Positions 1-9,919 of a stretch of 64,000 nt of DNA are shown piece by piece. The stretch comes from Halocafeteria seosinensis. Lineage: Eukaryota > Sar > Bigyra > Bicosoecida. Position numbers and translations under genes: made by a program. How positions within the stretch are numbered: the stretch's first letter is position 1; every line of letters starts with the position of its first letter. The stretch spans positions 1 to 64,000 of the forward strand of contig LVLI01000256.1 in NCBI GenBank assembly GCA_001687465.1, written 5' to 3'. Under the pieces are notes generated by a model that searched no databases, was not told where the DNA came from, and saw only the letters and a list, made by a program, of their open reading frames with translations.

Positions 1-375
1 ACTCAATGAAACTACATGGTACTGAAACCAACGCAATTGCATCAGTTCGACGCTGGAGTTCCGTGAACTCTCCTCCGACCAATGAAAATTTAGCTTCCTT
101 AGATGTATCTTAATTGGGCATGAATCGGTGATAATAGAATAGTTAAGATGCGAACCAGTGACGTCAGGCCGTCCATACATTGGAGCACGACTCAAACGCT
201 AGTTTGAGTCTTACTCCTGGCCCGCGGCAGCGAAAAATTTTGTTGGTACTCTTACTCTTTTTCCTAAAGGGTTAATAGCTACAGGTATTACTCCTACTCC
301 CATGTAATATCCCTCTGACGGGTCGAACATACTCCCACTCCTTCGATATCGTGCTTTCGTCACCTCAAGCTACTC
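1..375. other. Intergenic flank left of the hAT element
   Basis: No coding region is recognisable here. The stretch contains a perfect 9-bp inverted repeat with a 4-nt spacer at 189-210. It is followed by a loosely repeated TACTCC/TACTCT motif between about 245 and 345. A 12-bp string, CCCTCTGACGGG, is shared with the intergenic region near 40400, which may indicate a worn dispersed repeat. Confidence 0.4.
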
Positions 376-1962
376 TAGGGTGGTTGGAACACGTTCCCGG
401 TGTGCCCAACGTGCCCGTTCCCGGGCGCGCGCCCACCTCCGGGAACGGGAACGGAGAGCAAAGCTCTCTGTTCCCGGGAACTATTTCAAAAAAAAAGGCT
501 TAAAAAATATACGTGTGTGTGGATGGTTTGCACGACTAAAATGATGAAGTTACTCAGAATTCGACCGATACTTTGACAATCGTCTTCATCATTATGTTCG
601 TCAGACTTCGTATCTGAATCAGAAGACTTGTGTGTTCGTTGTTTCGTTTCAAACACGGCTTGTAGCTGTGTGTTAGGACTGGAAGACCGAAGAGCTACTC
701 TGGCTGATTGTCAAATCGAGTTGATTCGCATGGGATACGATCTTGCTGAGGTAACCGAGACGGACAATGGAGTCGACTCTGAAGAAACGAAGGCTTTCAA
801 GCAGCATGTTACGACGTCATTCAACTTGAGATACAACGAGTATAGTGATCAGCTTTACACAGCTGCGCTGTCACTACATCCTCATTGCTCGACATTGGCC
901 TTTTTAGTTGTGCATGCTGCCGAGTCTATTGGCGCAACACTCCTCGAGTTTGCAGAGCAGCTCAACCTGGTCATCAATCCAGCTCAGGGGGTAAAATTCT
1001 TCGCCGAATACGGGAGATTCCTTGACGTCGAAGCTCCGTATGACAAACGGAATGACAAGACAATCGAGCCGGTAAAATGGTGGAGCAAAGTTGAAAGTTC
1101 GTACGACAAACTGAAGAAAGTCGCTCTACGACTCTTCAGCATTTCTCCAGGCTCTGCGGATGTCGAGAGACTCTTCTCCGCTGCAAACACGAGCAGAAGG
1201 AGCAACCTAAGTGTCAATAGTCTCACGAAAACGGCTAAGATGAAAACATACTTCCAGTCGGATACATGTCAGCGTACTGCTGAAAACGAACCACGCAGAA
1301 AGCCCTTATTGCTCCGCGAGCACCGCCGGGATAGAAACCTCGGTCTGCAAATCGCTGCCATGCTCAGCCTGCGAGAAGAGGACAAAGATGACTGGGATAC
1401 AATTGGAGCAGCTGAGGCTGCAGACTTGAGTGATTTCGAGGGCTTCGAAGATACCTCCGGTAAAGAGGATGAGACCAAGCTCTCTGAGGAAGATGTAGAC
1501 CTGGTGGACGTCTTTGAGCTGGACGTGGAAGAGTTCTTCGACGGCCGTGATAATCCACTGTACAGCATTGAAGATTTGCTCGAAGAAGCTAGTGAATGCC
1601 AAGCGTCGAATTTAGATGGAATCAAGGTTCTCAATGACTTCATTGTTGGCGATAATGAGCTTCATCGCTCCATAGTTCTTGGCTCCCCACCACCGGCGGT
1701 CGAACGAAAGAGGAGGGAACCGAAATGTTCGTCCAAACCTGACGCAAATTACAGGGAGAAGATCAATGCGAAGAGCTCGCAAAACAATATCTTTCCCAAA
1801 GGAACGTTGCATCGCTCTGCAAGAATACACATGTGGAAAGTAAAGTAGTAAGATTTGCAGGTATTCGTTCCCGGGAACGGCGGGAACGGGAACGGGAACG
1901 GCGAGTGGGCTCCGGGCACGGGAACGGGAAAGTCGGGAAAATCGTCTGTTCCAGCCAGCCTA
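376..1962. mobile_element. Short hAT-family transposon relic with terminal inverted repeats
   Basis: The ends form an imperfect inverted repeat. The left end reads TAGGGTGGTTGGAACA (376-391) and the right end TGTTCCAGCCAGCCTA (1947-1962); 14 of 16 positions match once reversed. Inside both ends lie GC-rich runs built from GGGAAC or its complement, at about 391-480 and 1866-1930. The left subterminal part contains a hairpin with a 14-bp stem (446-459 with 463-476, one mismatch) and a 3-nt loop. Between the ends lies the C-terminal part of a hAT transposase. At about 1.6 kb the element is shorter than a usual autonomous hAT element, and I found no exact 8-bp target-site duplication, so it looks like an internally deleted or old copy. 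Confidence 0.65.
628..1848 (+). pseudogene. hAT transposase, C-terminal part with dimerisation domain
   Basis: The reading frame carries the hAT C-terminal dimerisation signature around residues 172-200, including SPGSADVERLFSAANTSRR. Upstream is a helical stretch (ATLADCQIELIRMGY, then RYNEYSDQLYTAALSLHP) like that preceding the last catalytic block in hAT enzymes. The BED zinc finger and the RNase-H-like catalytic region expected further upstream are absent. The open frame has no ATG at its start; the first in-frame ATG is at 730. After the dimerisation domain comes an acidic tail of about 200 residues that I cannot assign. A second, more damaged relative is at 58680-59240. I read this as a truncated, probably inactive transposase; an upstream exon removed by deletion would look the same. 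Confidence 0.7.
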
Positions 1963-2292
1963 GCTCTATTAGACAGGAAAGTGGACTAACGACATCCTAT
2001 CCGGGCCAGCCGCCCGGACCCGGTCTTAAGCTGGAATTGTACTTCGTCACAAGTCATACCGTATGGTAGTGCAACCAAGTGGTCATATGTATGGAGCAGT
2101 ACCCCGACAGCTTTAAATAGTGCAAGTTGTCCCAATTAGTCTATTCAGAGGAAGAAGGAGTGCACCGAATTCGTCCTTCCACCTTAGGACAGATTGCGTA
2201 AGTCTTTCGCTCAGGAGTGTCTCGATCCAAAAGCCGTTTCCATTTGTTAGCTGCGGTTTGGACACAGCAATCCTTTGTAGCCTCTATTCCAT
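1963..2292. other. Intergenic between hAT element and 5'-nucleotidase
   Basis: I see no gene or strong signal in this stretch. It should include the 3' untranslated region of the leftward 5'-nucleotidase gene. An AATAAA-like hexamer is not obvious on that strand. Confidence 0.35.
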
Positions 2293-4522
2293 TCAGAACC
2301 GCTGTATAATAAAATGCACAAACTGATCAGCAATAGCGAAAAGGGATGGCGTCTCAGTTGAATTCTTACAAAGTACTCGAAAATGATTCCGAATAACAGT
2401 GTCCAACACTATGCCATCCTCTTCGTCAATCACAACCTTAGAACCCTCTAACGTGTCATACCCGTCCTTTCCTTCCTTCAGATATGACTTGACGCCAAGA
2501 GTATAGCGCTTTTTCAGATCAAGCGGAGAGTCATCATCTGTGGACCACTCCTTGCAACAGCTAAAAATACCAGTGATCCAAGCTCCTACTACATACCTCC
2601 AACTCTAACAGAGGACAAATCTACACGATTATATGGGTCTTTGTTTGGATCAAAGGAAAACCTGATGCCAGATACCTGAAACATCAGAAACATGCATTGT
2701 ATGGGAGCAATTGGATCACTGTTCCACCGCTGCTCAGTACCTGGGGAAAACGGCCTTCCAGTTCTGGATATTTGCTCACACCATTTTCCAACGCCTCGAG
2801 CAACTGCCTTCCAGTTAGCTCTAGCTTGACGATTGGTTCGGGAACAGGGAACAGAGATACTAGGTGCCGCAAATTGAATTCACCCCTTGGGATAATCTGC
2901 AAGAGACACAACAACAAGAGACACTACAAGTAGACTCACACAAGCAACTGTTGAATACCAACGCATCTACAAACCTGATCAGCTCTAATGGTGCCAGAGT
3001 TTAACAAAGCAACATCTGAACAAAGAGCCTCTCTCATTAGATCAGCTGCAAGATTGCCTATGTTTGTCTCTTTCGTTCGAATGGAGCGAAACGTTGCATC
3101 GAGATCCACTGAAATAGCCAAAGTATGAATACACTATTAAGAAACTTATGATCATACACGATGCGGCTTACCATCCGTATAGCCAATGTTTTCGTCTAAA
3201 CTCTGCCCAAAGTTTTCCTTGAACTCACTTACTAGTCCTAAAGTTGCTTGGCATTTTGGTACCATCGCTGCGTGAAACTATATGCACATGATAACGTAAG
3301 ACGATAGCTTCTGAGACGCTACATACAGCTAACCAAGAATTGCTCTACTCTTATTTTATGGGAGTTCAGTTGGTAGCATATCGAAGAGAGCTGCCGGAAA
3401 TCCGTTCCAGACTTTATCAAAGGAGCCTTGAGGCCATTCTGTTCAACACAATAGCTATGATCATGTCCTCCGAGTATCAGCTCCACTCCTTGCACCTGTA
3501 TGTGCAGAAATTTCTGAGCATGAATGTTATTTAGGCATCTCTTCTCCATCACCTACATTTTTTGCTAAAACTAAATCGTTGCTTTTGCGCATATGAGTCA
3601 AAGCAATAACAACATCACAGTTCATGTCTTTCTTTAGCGCCGCAGCATACTCATTGGCGGTCTTTATAAAATCTCGGTAATTCACCTGTGGCGTTAACAG
3701 GACGCGTATTGTAGCATTACTTTCCCCCTTGGTACAGTGTCGAAGATAGAGAGCAGCATACCTGGGATGTATCGATAGACGCCAGCGTCAATAGCCATTC
3801 GTACTCTATAAGGCCAATTATGCCAATTCTCTTCCCCGTTTGAGCCATATTGATGACGATGTAGCGATAGCATTTACCCAATGGTTTCCCGGTCTCTTTG
3901 AGATCGCAATTGCTAAGAACCCATGGGAAATCTGTATGCAATGGCATTGACGTGACGAAACATGAAATAATTGCCAGACCCGGAGAGATGCAGAAAGCCG
4001 TTCTTACTTGTGCTCCTTCTCAAACTCTTGAAAACATCGAGACCGAAGTCAAAATCGTGGTTTCCGGGAACAGCCGCGTCAATTCCAGTTTCATTCAGAA
4101 TCGGTGGCATTTGTTTTCCGCGGCTAACTGTGCTCATGATACTGGGACTGAAGACATCTCCGGAGAACAGAACTAGCGCTTTATTTTCACATGTGAATTC
4201 CTCGTAATCGCGATATTCAGGTCTTTCGCGGCCGTCTCCTGATTGAGAGACTGGGGGCTGTCTGGCGTGATCGTTATAATCCTTGCCTTGCAGTTCCTTG
4301 ACGAGGCCGTTGAATGCTGCAGCTCCTCCTTGAGGGTATTTCTCTCGCTCTGCAAACCACACATGCCATGCGCGTATATGTAGACAGGGGGAAATCCATA
4401 TAGAAAAGTGAACGGCGTCAATTACCTTCGATGTTGTAGACATCATTGAAGTGGATAACCCGGAGTATCTCTGAGTCTCCTTCCTCTTTGAGATCTCCAT
4501 ACACGGCGGTAGGTTGAGACAT
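2293..4522 (-). CDS. 5'-nucleotidase / metallophosphoesterase (UshA-NT5E family)
   Basis: Ten exons join in frame to 548 residues: 4426-4522, 4008-4349, 3762-3931, 3557-3685, 3334-3495, 3172-3277, 2975-3108, 2741-2896, 2593-2675 and 2293-2560. The N-terminal metallophosphatase domain shows the family metal-binding motifs in order: IHFNDVYNIE, FSGDVFSPS, GNHDFDFGLD and LGGHDHSY. The C-terminal 5'-nucleotidase domain includes ETNIGNLAADLMRE, LLNSGTIRADQ and the substrate-site region around LTGRQLLEALENG. Family members hydrolyse nucleoside monophosphates or related phosphoesters using two metal ions. No N-terminal signal peptide is visible on the start chosen (MSQPTAVYGD; an in-frame stop lies further upstream with no other Met between), so a cytosolic location is possible. 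The joins between exons 5 and 6 and exons 9 and 10 are the least certain. Confidence 0.85.
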
Positions 4523-4730
4523 GTTTCCAATTCCCACGCGAGATCTCTCTACATAAAAGACGATACTATCCCAATCAATGCCACGAAAGTCGTCGAACTG
4601 GGGCTATTATCATCTTCTGTACCTTGTGAAGCTCGGCTGGATAGGAGATCGTGTATCCTATCCACAAGTGGACCACCACGGGCCATATTGTCACTTGCGG
4701 CAAATAAGGGAGGTTTAACAAGCTAATAAG

Positions 4731-5140
4731 TAAATAGACGGTGGCATCCGCTTCAAAACTTCAAAACTTTTGCCACCTTTGGTGCCTAAGTCGCTATGAC
4801 AAGGTGGAATTGTTGCCCATGTGACCGCGGTAACTCAGCACCAACACATTCCACAAGGATGGGGTCTTTGGCGGAAGAACTTGGATGACACAGATGCAAA
4901 AAGACAGGACTGAGGGTATAATTCATGTGGCAATGGAATCAGTGGTACACGAGTGTGTACACACAGTGGCTAAATGAAACCATCATGTACGTATATTACC
5001 GGGGAAAAAGATACAGGACTCCATCATTTCCCTGGGGTTAAAAGGATTCGAGCAATATATGCAGGAGCATAGGAGCAGGAAGGCCAAGAGAATTGACCAC
5101 TTCGATGAGGAGAACGGTTTGTGGCTTGTAGACTGGGTGG
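4731..5140. other. Intergenic upstream of the 5'-nucleotidase
   Basis: No gene is apparent. The stretch from the nucleotidase start to about 5140 probably includes that gene's promoter; I can identify no specific element beyond a short GTGTACAC-type repeat near 4950-4965. Confidence 0.3.
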
Positions 5141-5149
5141 GAAACCTGA

Positions 5150-5960
5150 GCAGCGAAGACTTCACTTGGCACGCAAAGCATCAGCCTATAAATTCGGCAC
5201 CTGAATCTCTGATTGAATTTCGCCCTAACGACACGTAAGTTAAGGAGCAATTGGCGCGCAAAGCATCAGCCAAATTTTGGGCACCTACATCGCCAATCTG
5301 ATTCACTGATAAATCAATCGCCTGCACTGTCGTGTTCAGAAACAAAGAGTTCGCTACGACTTGTGTGCGTCTGTGTCATTCAAGTTCATGCCAGCAAGGC
5401 GAATTCGTCGCATTCCCTCGTTTCGTCGAATACAGCCGATAATTCCTTGCAGGGGTTAACGTGTTGGCACTACCGAGAATAGAGCAAATAGTACGCTCTC
5501 CGAAATCAGCAGTGACACACCGACCATCCAAGTGTTGAGCCCAAATATCACTGATCGGATTGCACCGTAAACGAAGTTCAATCAATGTCGCATTCGTATC
5601 ATGCAAGGCATCCGCCAAACTTTGAGCACCAGCATTACCGGTTTGATTTTGACTCGAATCAACCCCGGCCAATGCCGTACATGTATTGACACGCAAGGCA
5701 TCCGTCAGAGATTTAGCACCTGAATCACCGATGTGATTCCTGGATAAATAAATCTCAGTCAAATTTGTATTGACCCGCAATGTATCAGCCAAATGTTGAG
5801 CACCTGTATCACCGAGAAAAGTCATGAGGTCGCAACCCGGCATTTATGATTCATCTACTTCACCAATTGTGTTTGATGCAATGCTCCAATTTCTATGGGC
5901 AAAGAGTCTGGTGCAAAGCATTGGCCAAATTGATGCTGGGTGGCGGTTTCCTGGTTCGAA
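5150..5960 (-). pseudogene. Decayed LRR_RI-type leucine-rich-repeat fragment
   Basis: On the minus strand several ~28-residue ribonuclease-inhibitor-like leucine-rich repeats can be read, for example GDTGAQHLADTLRVNTNL, GDSGAKSLTDALRVN, GNAGAQSLADALHD and, in a different frame near 5250-5320, GDVGAQNLADALRANCSL. The repeats are spread over at least two frames with stops between them. The longest open piece (5376-5843) has neither a convincing N nor C terminus. Such repeats occur in NLRC-like and RanGAP-like proteins. I call it a broken repeat array rather than a gene, although the 5376-5843 piece alone could be an exon. Confidence 0.6.
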
Positions 5961-6386
5961 CTAACGCGCACGACTTGACGTTCATGTCGTCCCTCTCGTT
6001 GCCCGACCACTATTACGGTTCAAAGGAGCCCACAGATTGAACGAGAAGGATCAATGTGCCGTTCACCACGAGTGCAACTGCCTTGTTGACGCCATTTCTT
6101 CCAATTTTCAGGTTCTTGTTGGTATCATGCCAGTTCGGATGCAACTCCGAAACATTTCCATTTGTGCGGACGGCTGACTAAGGATAGGATTGGTACTCCT
6201 CACGGGAGTTGTCCAGGTAGAACCACGTCCATATATCTCTTAGTATGCTTTGCCAGGTGAAAACACAACACCTTTTACCAGCCATACATACTTCCCGTTA
6301 TACCGTTGTGGCTTCCTCCCAACGTCCGTATAGAAGAGCGAGCCTTGATTATGTGCAAGCGAAACGTAACTGTCGGTTCTCGGCGT
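5961..6386. other. Intergenic, no recognisable gene
   Basis: Nothing convincing is coded here. The stretch lies downstream of the leftward FAM20-like gene and should contain its 3' untranslated region. Confidence 0.3.
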
Positions 6387-7799
6387 TCACCTTATTGGAT
6401 CTCTCCCGGAGACGCGGAGTCCCTTTTTGATCCCATACTCTTGTGTAGCTGAACAACGGTGTATCACATCAGAGGCAAGCATATATCGCTCAAGCACTTG
6501 AGAGATAACGAAACATATAAGTTCGTTCACAGACACTCTGTCTGGTTGCTCGACGCGGCATTGTTCTAGAGCTTCTGAACACGAAAAAAGATCTCTCACA
6601 AAGACGAATCCTGCTTGTCGTATCCCACTTTCTTGAGACAATTGATGACTGAGCATGGTCATAACAGGAAACCAGATGTCCTTGGATAGTCGTTCAAAGA
6701 TAATCTTCCGGAATCGATTGGGATTCGACTCGTCCCTTAGTTGTCGCTTTACACTCGAATGATCCGACAACCGGCTTGACAATCTGCATACAGGACTTCG
6801 GAAAGAAGAGTCCACAAGCCAAGAGCAATCTCTATCAAAGAACCAGTGTAGGAGACCGACATCTTCCTTATCTTCTAGAAAAAGAAAGATATTCTCGAAC
6901 AACGTTTCCTTATGTTTGGCATTGTCACAAAACCATCGCTGATCTTCATGCATTGCCCAGGCACCATTGTCCATGGGTAATAAATGCCCATCTCGGTTGA
7001 GGTACCAGTTTTCATGCTTGACGCGGTCTGTGTTCAGGACAAGAAAATCCAATAAGTTCAGATTGAGTAAACTTTCCAAGAATCCCGGATCTTTGGATCG
7101 ACACTTCCGTCTAACTCTTGCAGGGTCGTTGACGTAGTCATCCCGATAGTCCATTAGGGCCCCAACTAGAATACCTTCGGCGTCGGGGAACGGAAACCAG
7201 CATTCCTCCCGAGGCTCCGAACTAACATCCCAATTGATGGCTTCTTTGGGCAGGATCATCCCCCTGCTGCGGGTTGTTTCCTGAATTCCAAAGAACTCGC
7301 CAATGGCCGACGCGACAATCTCAGGCCATGCTTGGCGACCGTACCAATCCACAAAATACGGTCGACACGAGAGTTTGAACATGTACTTCTTGGAGCAACC
7401 CGGAACTTGCACCAGGAAGATGTGGTCATTCTGGCCATTTTGAACCACCACTTTCTCGCTATTAGGTCGTTCAGACGATGCTGCCTCTGTAGTATGCCAG
7501 TCGCGAATCAGTCGTTCCAAATAAGGGCATTCAGGAAACTGGAATCTCTCCATAACTCTTTTCACAACCTTGAAGTCTTTGGTTCCTTTGAATGTTTCCC
7601 CCTCAATAGGCGTTCGCTTTCTGTCACCTCTCCATGGTTGCTGCCGAACGACGCTATAGCCGTTTGGGGAATCTAATGGATCTTGTGGCCCGGGTAAACT
7701 CTCCACAAACAAAAATAACAGCGTCATGTAGACGCATGTGAAGATGATTAATGCTCCAACCACATAATGCACTGATATACCGCAACTATTCTTTCTCAT
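6387..7799 (-). CDS. FAM20/four-jointed-like secretory-pathway kinase, type II membrane protein
   Basis: This is a single open frame of 470 residues from the first in-frame ATG. Residues ~10-32 form one hydrophobic segment after a short basic N terminus, a type II signal anchor typical of Golgi kinases. The C-terminal half holds motifs of the FAM20/Fjx1/GASK fold: LDFLVLNTDRVKHENW (~residues 250-265, Asp and Asn as in the catalytic loop) and LPMDNGAWA (~277, the metal-binding Asp of the DFG equivalent). Several Cys (HRCS, CRVE, SCRPYF) suit an oxidising compartment. Characterised relatives phosphorylate secreted proteins or glycans in the Golgi; the substrate here cannot be told. The gene is intronless and starts 56 bp from the divergent LIS1 gene. 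The family call rests on the catalytic motifs and topology. Confidence 0.68.
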   Translation of the reverse strand: MRKNSCGISVHYVVGALIIFTCVYMTLLFLFVESLPGPQDPLDSPNGYSVVRQQPWRGDRKRTPIEGETFKGTKDFKVVKRVMERFQFPECPYLERLIRDWHTTEAASSERPNSEKVVVQNGQNDHIFLVQVPGCSKKYMFKLSCRPYFVDWYGRQAWPEIVASAIGEFFGIQETTRSRGMILPKEAINWDVSSEPREECWFPFPDAEGILVGALMDYRDDYVNDPARVRRKCRSKDPGFLESLLNLNLLDFLVLNTDRVKHENWYLNRDGHLLPMDNGAWAMHEDQRWFCDNAKHKETLFENIFLFLEDKEDVGLLHWFFDRDCSWLVDSSFRSPVCRLSSRLSDHSSVKRQLRDESNPNRFRKIIFERLSKDIWFPVMTMLSHQLSQESGIRQAGFVFVRDLFSCSEALEQCRVEQPDRVSVNELICFVISQVLERYMLASDVIHRCSATQEYGIKKGLRVSGRDPIR

Positions 7800-7855
7800 T
7801 GACCACACTCATAGGTATATAATTCTTCATTATTAAATGTGTGTAAACATCAATC
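7800..7855. promoter_or_regulatory. 56-bp divergent spacer between FAM20-like and LIS1 start codons
   Basis: Only 56 bp separate the two start codons. The spacer is AT-rich and includes a TATATA run (about 7816-7821). It must hold both 5' leaders and at least part of a shared promoter, unless the true leaders begin in upstream exons inside the neighbouring gene. Confidence 0.45.
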
Positions 7856-9693
7856 ATGGTACTGACGGAAAAACAAAGACAGGACCTGTATGTGATCTAG
7901 CCGCCAGGCTCGTTATCCCCCTTATCTATCATGCAATGCGTGTTTATGTGTCATTTTGCAGTCATTACGCCATTGCCGAATACTTGGAGAGCCAAGGGGA
8001 CCAGTTCGCTCAATCGGCAGCGCAATTCAGGAAAGAAGCACACATCGAAGAGGATCGAGGTACGGTGCTCGTCGTTCGTAACTCGGAGCCTCGAGTCGGA
8101 GGGTCCATACAGGAATTGCGCAGCTGCTACAGGTACCCGGACAGATGCTGGGGGATCTACGACACTAGAGAAGAAATGGGCATCGGTGGTCAAACTGCAG
8201 AAGAAGGTAAGGAACTAGTTTTCCCATTTGCTTGCTGACTGTAAGGAATACCTCCTACCTGCAGGTAATGGATCTGGAAAACAAGATCGCGAAATTAGAA
8301 GATGACGCTAGAGCGGCCGAGAAGGATGAAAGAGGAGCTGAGATTATTAGTAAAGAATTCCTCCCTTCCGTTCCCGCCAGGTATACCCTCTCTGGGCACC
8401 GTAAACCAGTGACTCATATCAAGTTTCACCCCTACTACAACGTTTGCGTTTCCGCTTCAGAAGACTCGACGATAAAGGTAGGATATTATTTTGCTTTCGG
8501 TAGAGTGCTTACCTATGCTAAAACGAGTTATATGTATTTCAGGTATGGGATACAGAGAGTGGCGAGTTAGAGCGAAGTTTACAGGGGCACACCAATGGCG
8601 TCGAGTGCGTAAGCTTCAACCAAAGCGGCAACCAGTTAGGTAAGGCTCAGCTCGTTTCCTCGAATTCTTGGAATTCTCTGTTTTCAATTACCCGCATCTG
8701 AACTCGCAGCGTCGGGCTCATCTGATTCGAGCATCAAGATCTGGAATTTTGGAAACAACAAACAATATAACTGCAAGAGGACCCTCCTCGGTCACGAACG
8801 ATCTGTTTCAGGGGTTGTGTGGACCCCAAATGGAGAGAAGATAGTTTCATGCAGTCGGGATGGAACAATTAAAATATGGAACTCCCATAGCGGGTGAGTT
8901 AACTTGTGTGTTCCTACCTCAGTGTCTCGTAGTGATTCTCTTCGTTTGCAGTATCTGCTTAGACACAATACGGGAGCACGAAGAATGGGTGAGGTGTATT
9001 GCGATCAACACCTCGGGCACCTTACTAGCGTCTGGATCCCAAGATCATACTGTCAAAATCCACGATCTAAATTCGAATCAAGTGGTGTGCGATTTCGCCG
9101 ACCACGAACACGTAGTCGAGAGCGTTGTCTTCTCTAATGAACAGCAAAGTCAACGACTCCGGGATGCAATTCGGAGGAAAAATTCGAAAGAGTCCGCAAT
9201 GAACTCGGGGCAGGCTATATCTGCAGCTGCTTTAGAAGCCTCTGGGGACTTCCTTCTAACAGCTTCCCGCGACTGCTCCATACGTTGTTACGATATAGCC
9301 AAGAAGGAATGCATAGCTGTTCTAGTACGTATTGGATGGTGCCTTTTGCGGTAACTCCTCATTAGTATACCTCAACTGAAATAAAATGGTGCAGAAGGGG
9401 CACGAGAATTGGGTACGAAAAGCCTTATTCCATCCCTGCGGACACCTTGTTGTAAGTGTGGCAGAGGACAAAACTCTCTCAGTCTGGGATGTGTGCGAGC
9501 AAAAGTATGTCTACGTATCAGATACGCTGGAGGTCAATGATAACATTACCGTTTTCCGACTGTTTGCAGGAGAGTAAGAGAATTGAAAGATGCCCATTCT
9601 CACTTTATTAGTGCTTTAGATGTCCATCCTAGACAGCCCCTTCTTGCAACAGGAGGTGTAGATTCTCTGATTCGCCTCTGGGGCTGCAAATAA
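7856..9693 (+). CDS. PAFAH1B1: LIS1 / PAFAH1B1 homologue, dynein regulator
   Basis: Nine exons (7856-7887, 7962-8059, 8133-8206, 8265-8477, 8543-8639, 8710-8893, 8952-9324, 9395-9504, 9570-9693) encode 434 residues, close to the 410 of animal LIS1. The N terminus MVLTEKQRQDL followed by HYAIAEYLESQG is the LisH dimerisation motif, split by the first intron as the family would predict. A coiled coil (KLQKKVMDLENKIAKLE) follows, then seven WD40 repeats with GH/WD-type endings such as DSSIKIWN and DGTIKIWN, closing with SLIRLWGCK. LIS1 binds the dynein motor domain and supports retrograde transport and nuclear positioning. An insertion of about 30 residues between the fifth and sixth repeats (QSQRLRDAIRRKNSKE) matches a region that varies in the family. 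The short first exon would be missed by simple reading-frame searches. Confidence 0.93.
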
Positions 9694-9919
9694 TACCACT
9701 CCATAATGAATTATAGCTGTACGATGCCATCTTAATGGCCGTATGAAAGATATACTTTTAACTTTGAGCAGATCTTCCCGACAATGCCGCTTCCGCACTA
9801 GAGTTAACCGAAGTTGAACTCCTTCTCGATTTCATACCAGCCCACCACAACGACTCCAGTCTCAGGTTTGATAATTTATGTGACTTTTGTCTGAAGCAAA
9901 CCCCAATTTGCATTTCATC

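Noticed and set aside
368-1970. 8-bp target-site duplication of the hAT element
   Set aside because: The flanks AGCTACTC and GCTCTATT are only loosely similar at any offset, so no duplication is claimed.
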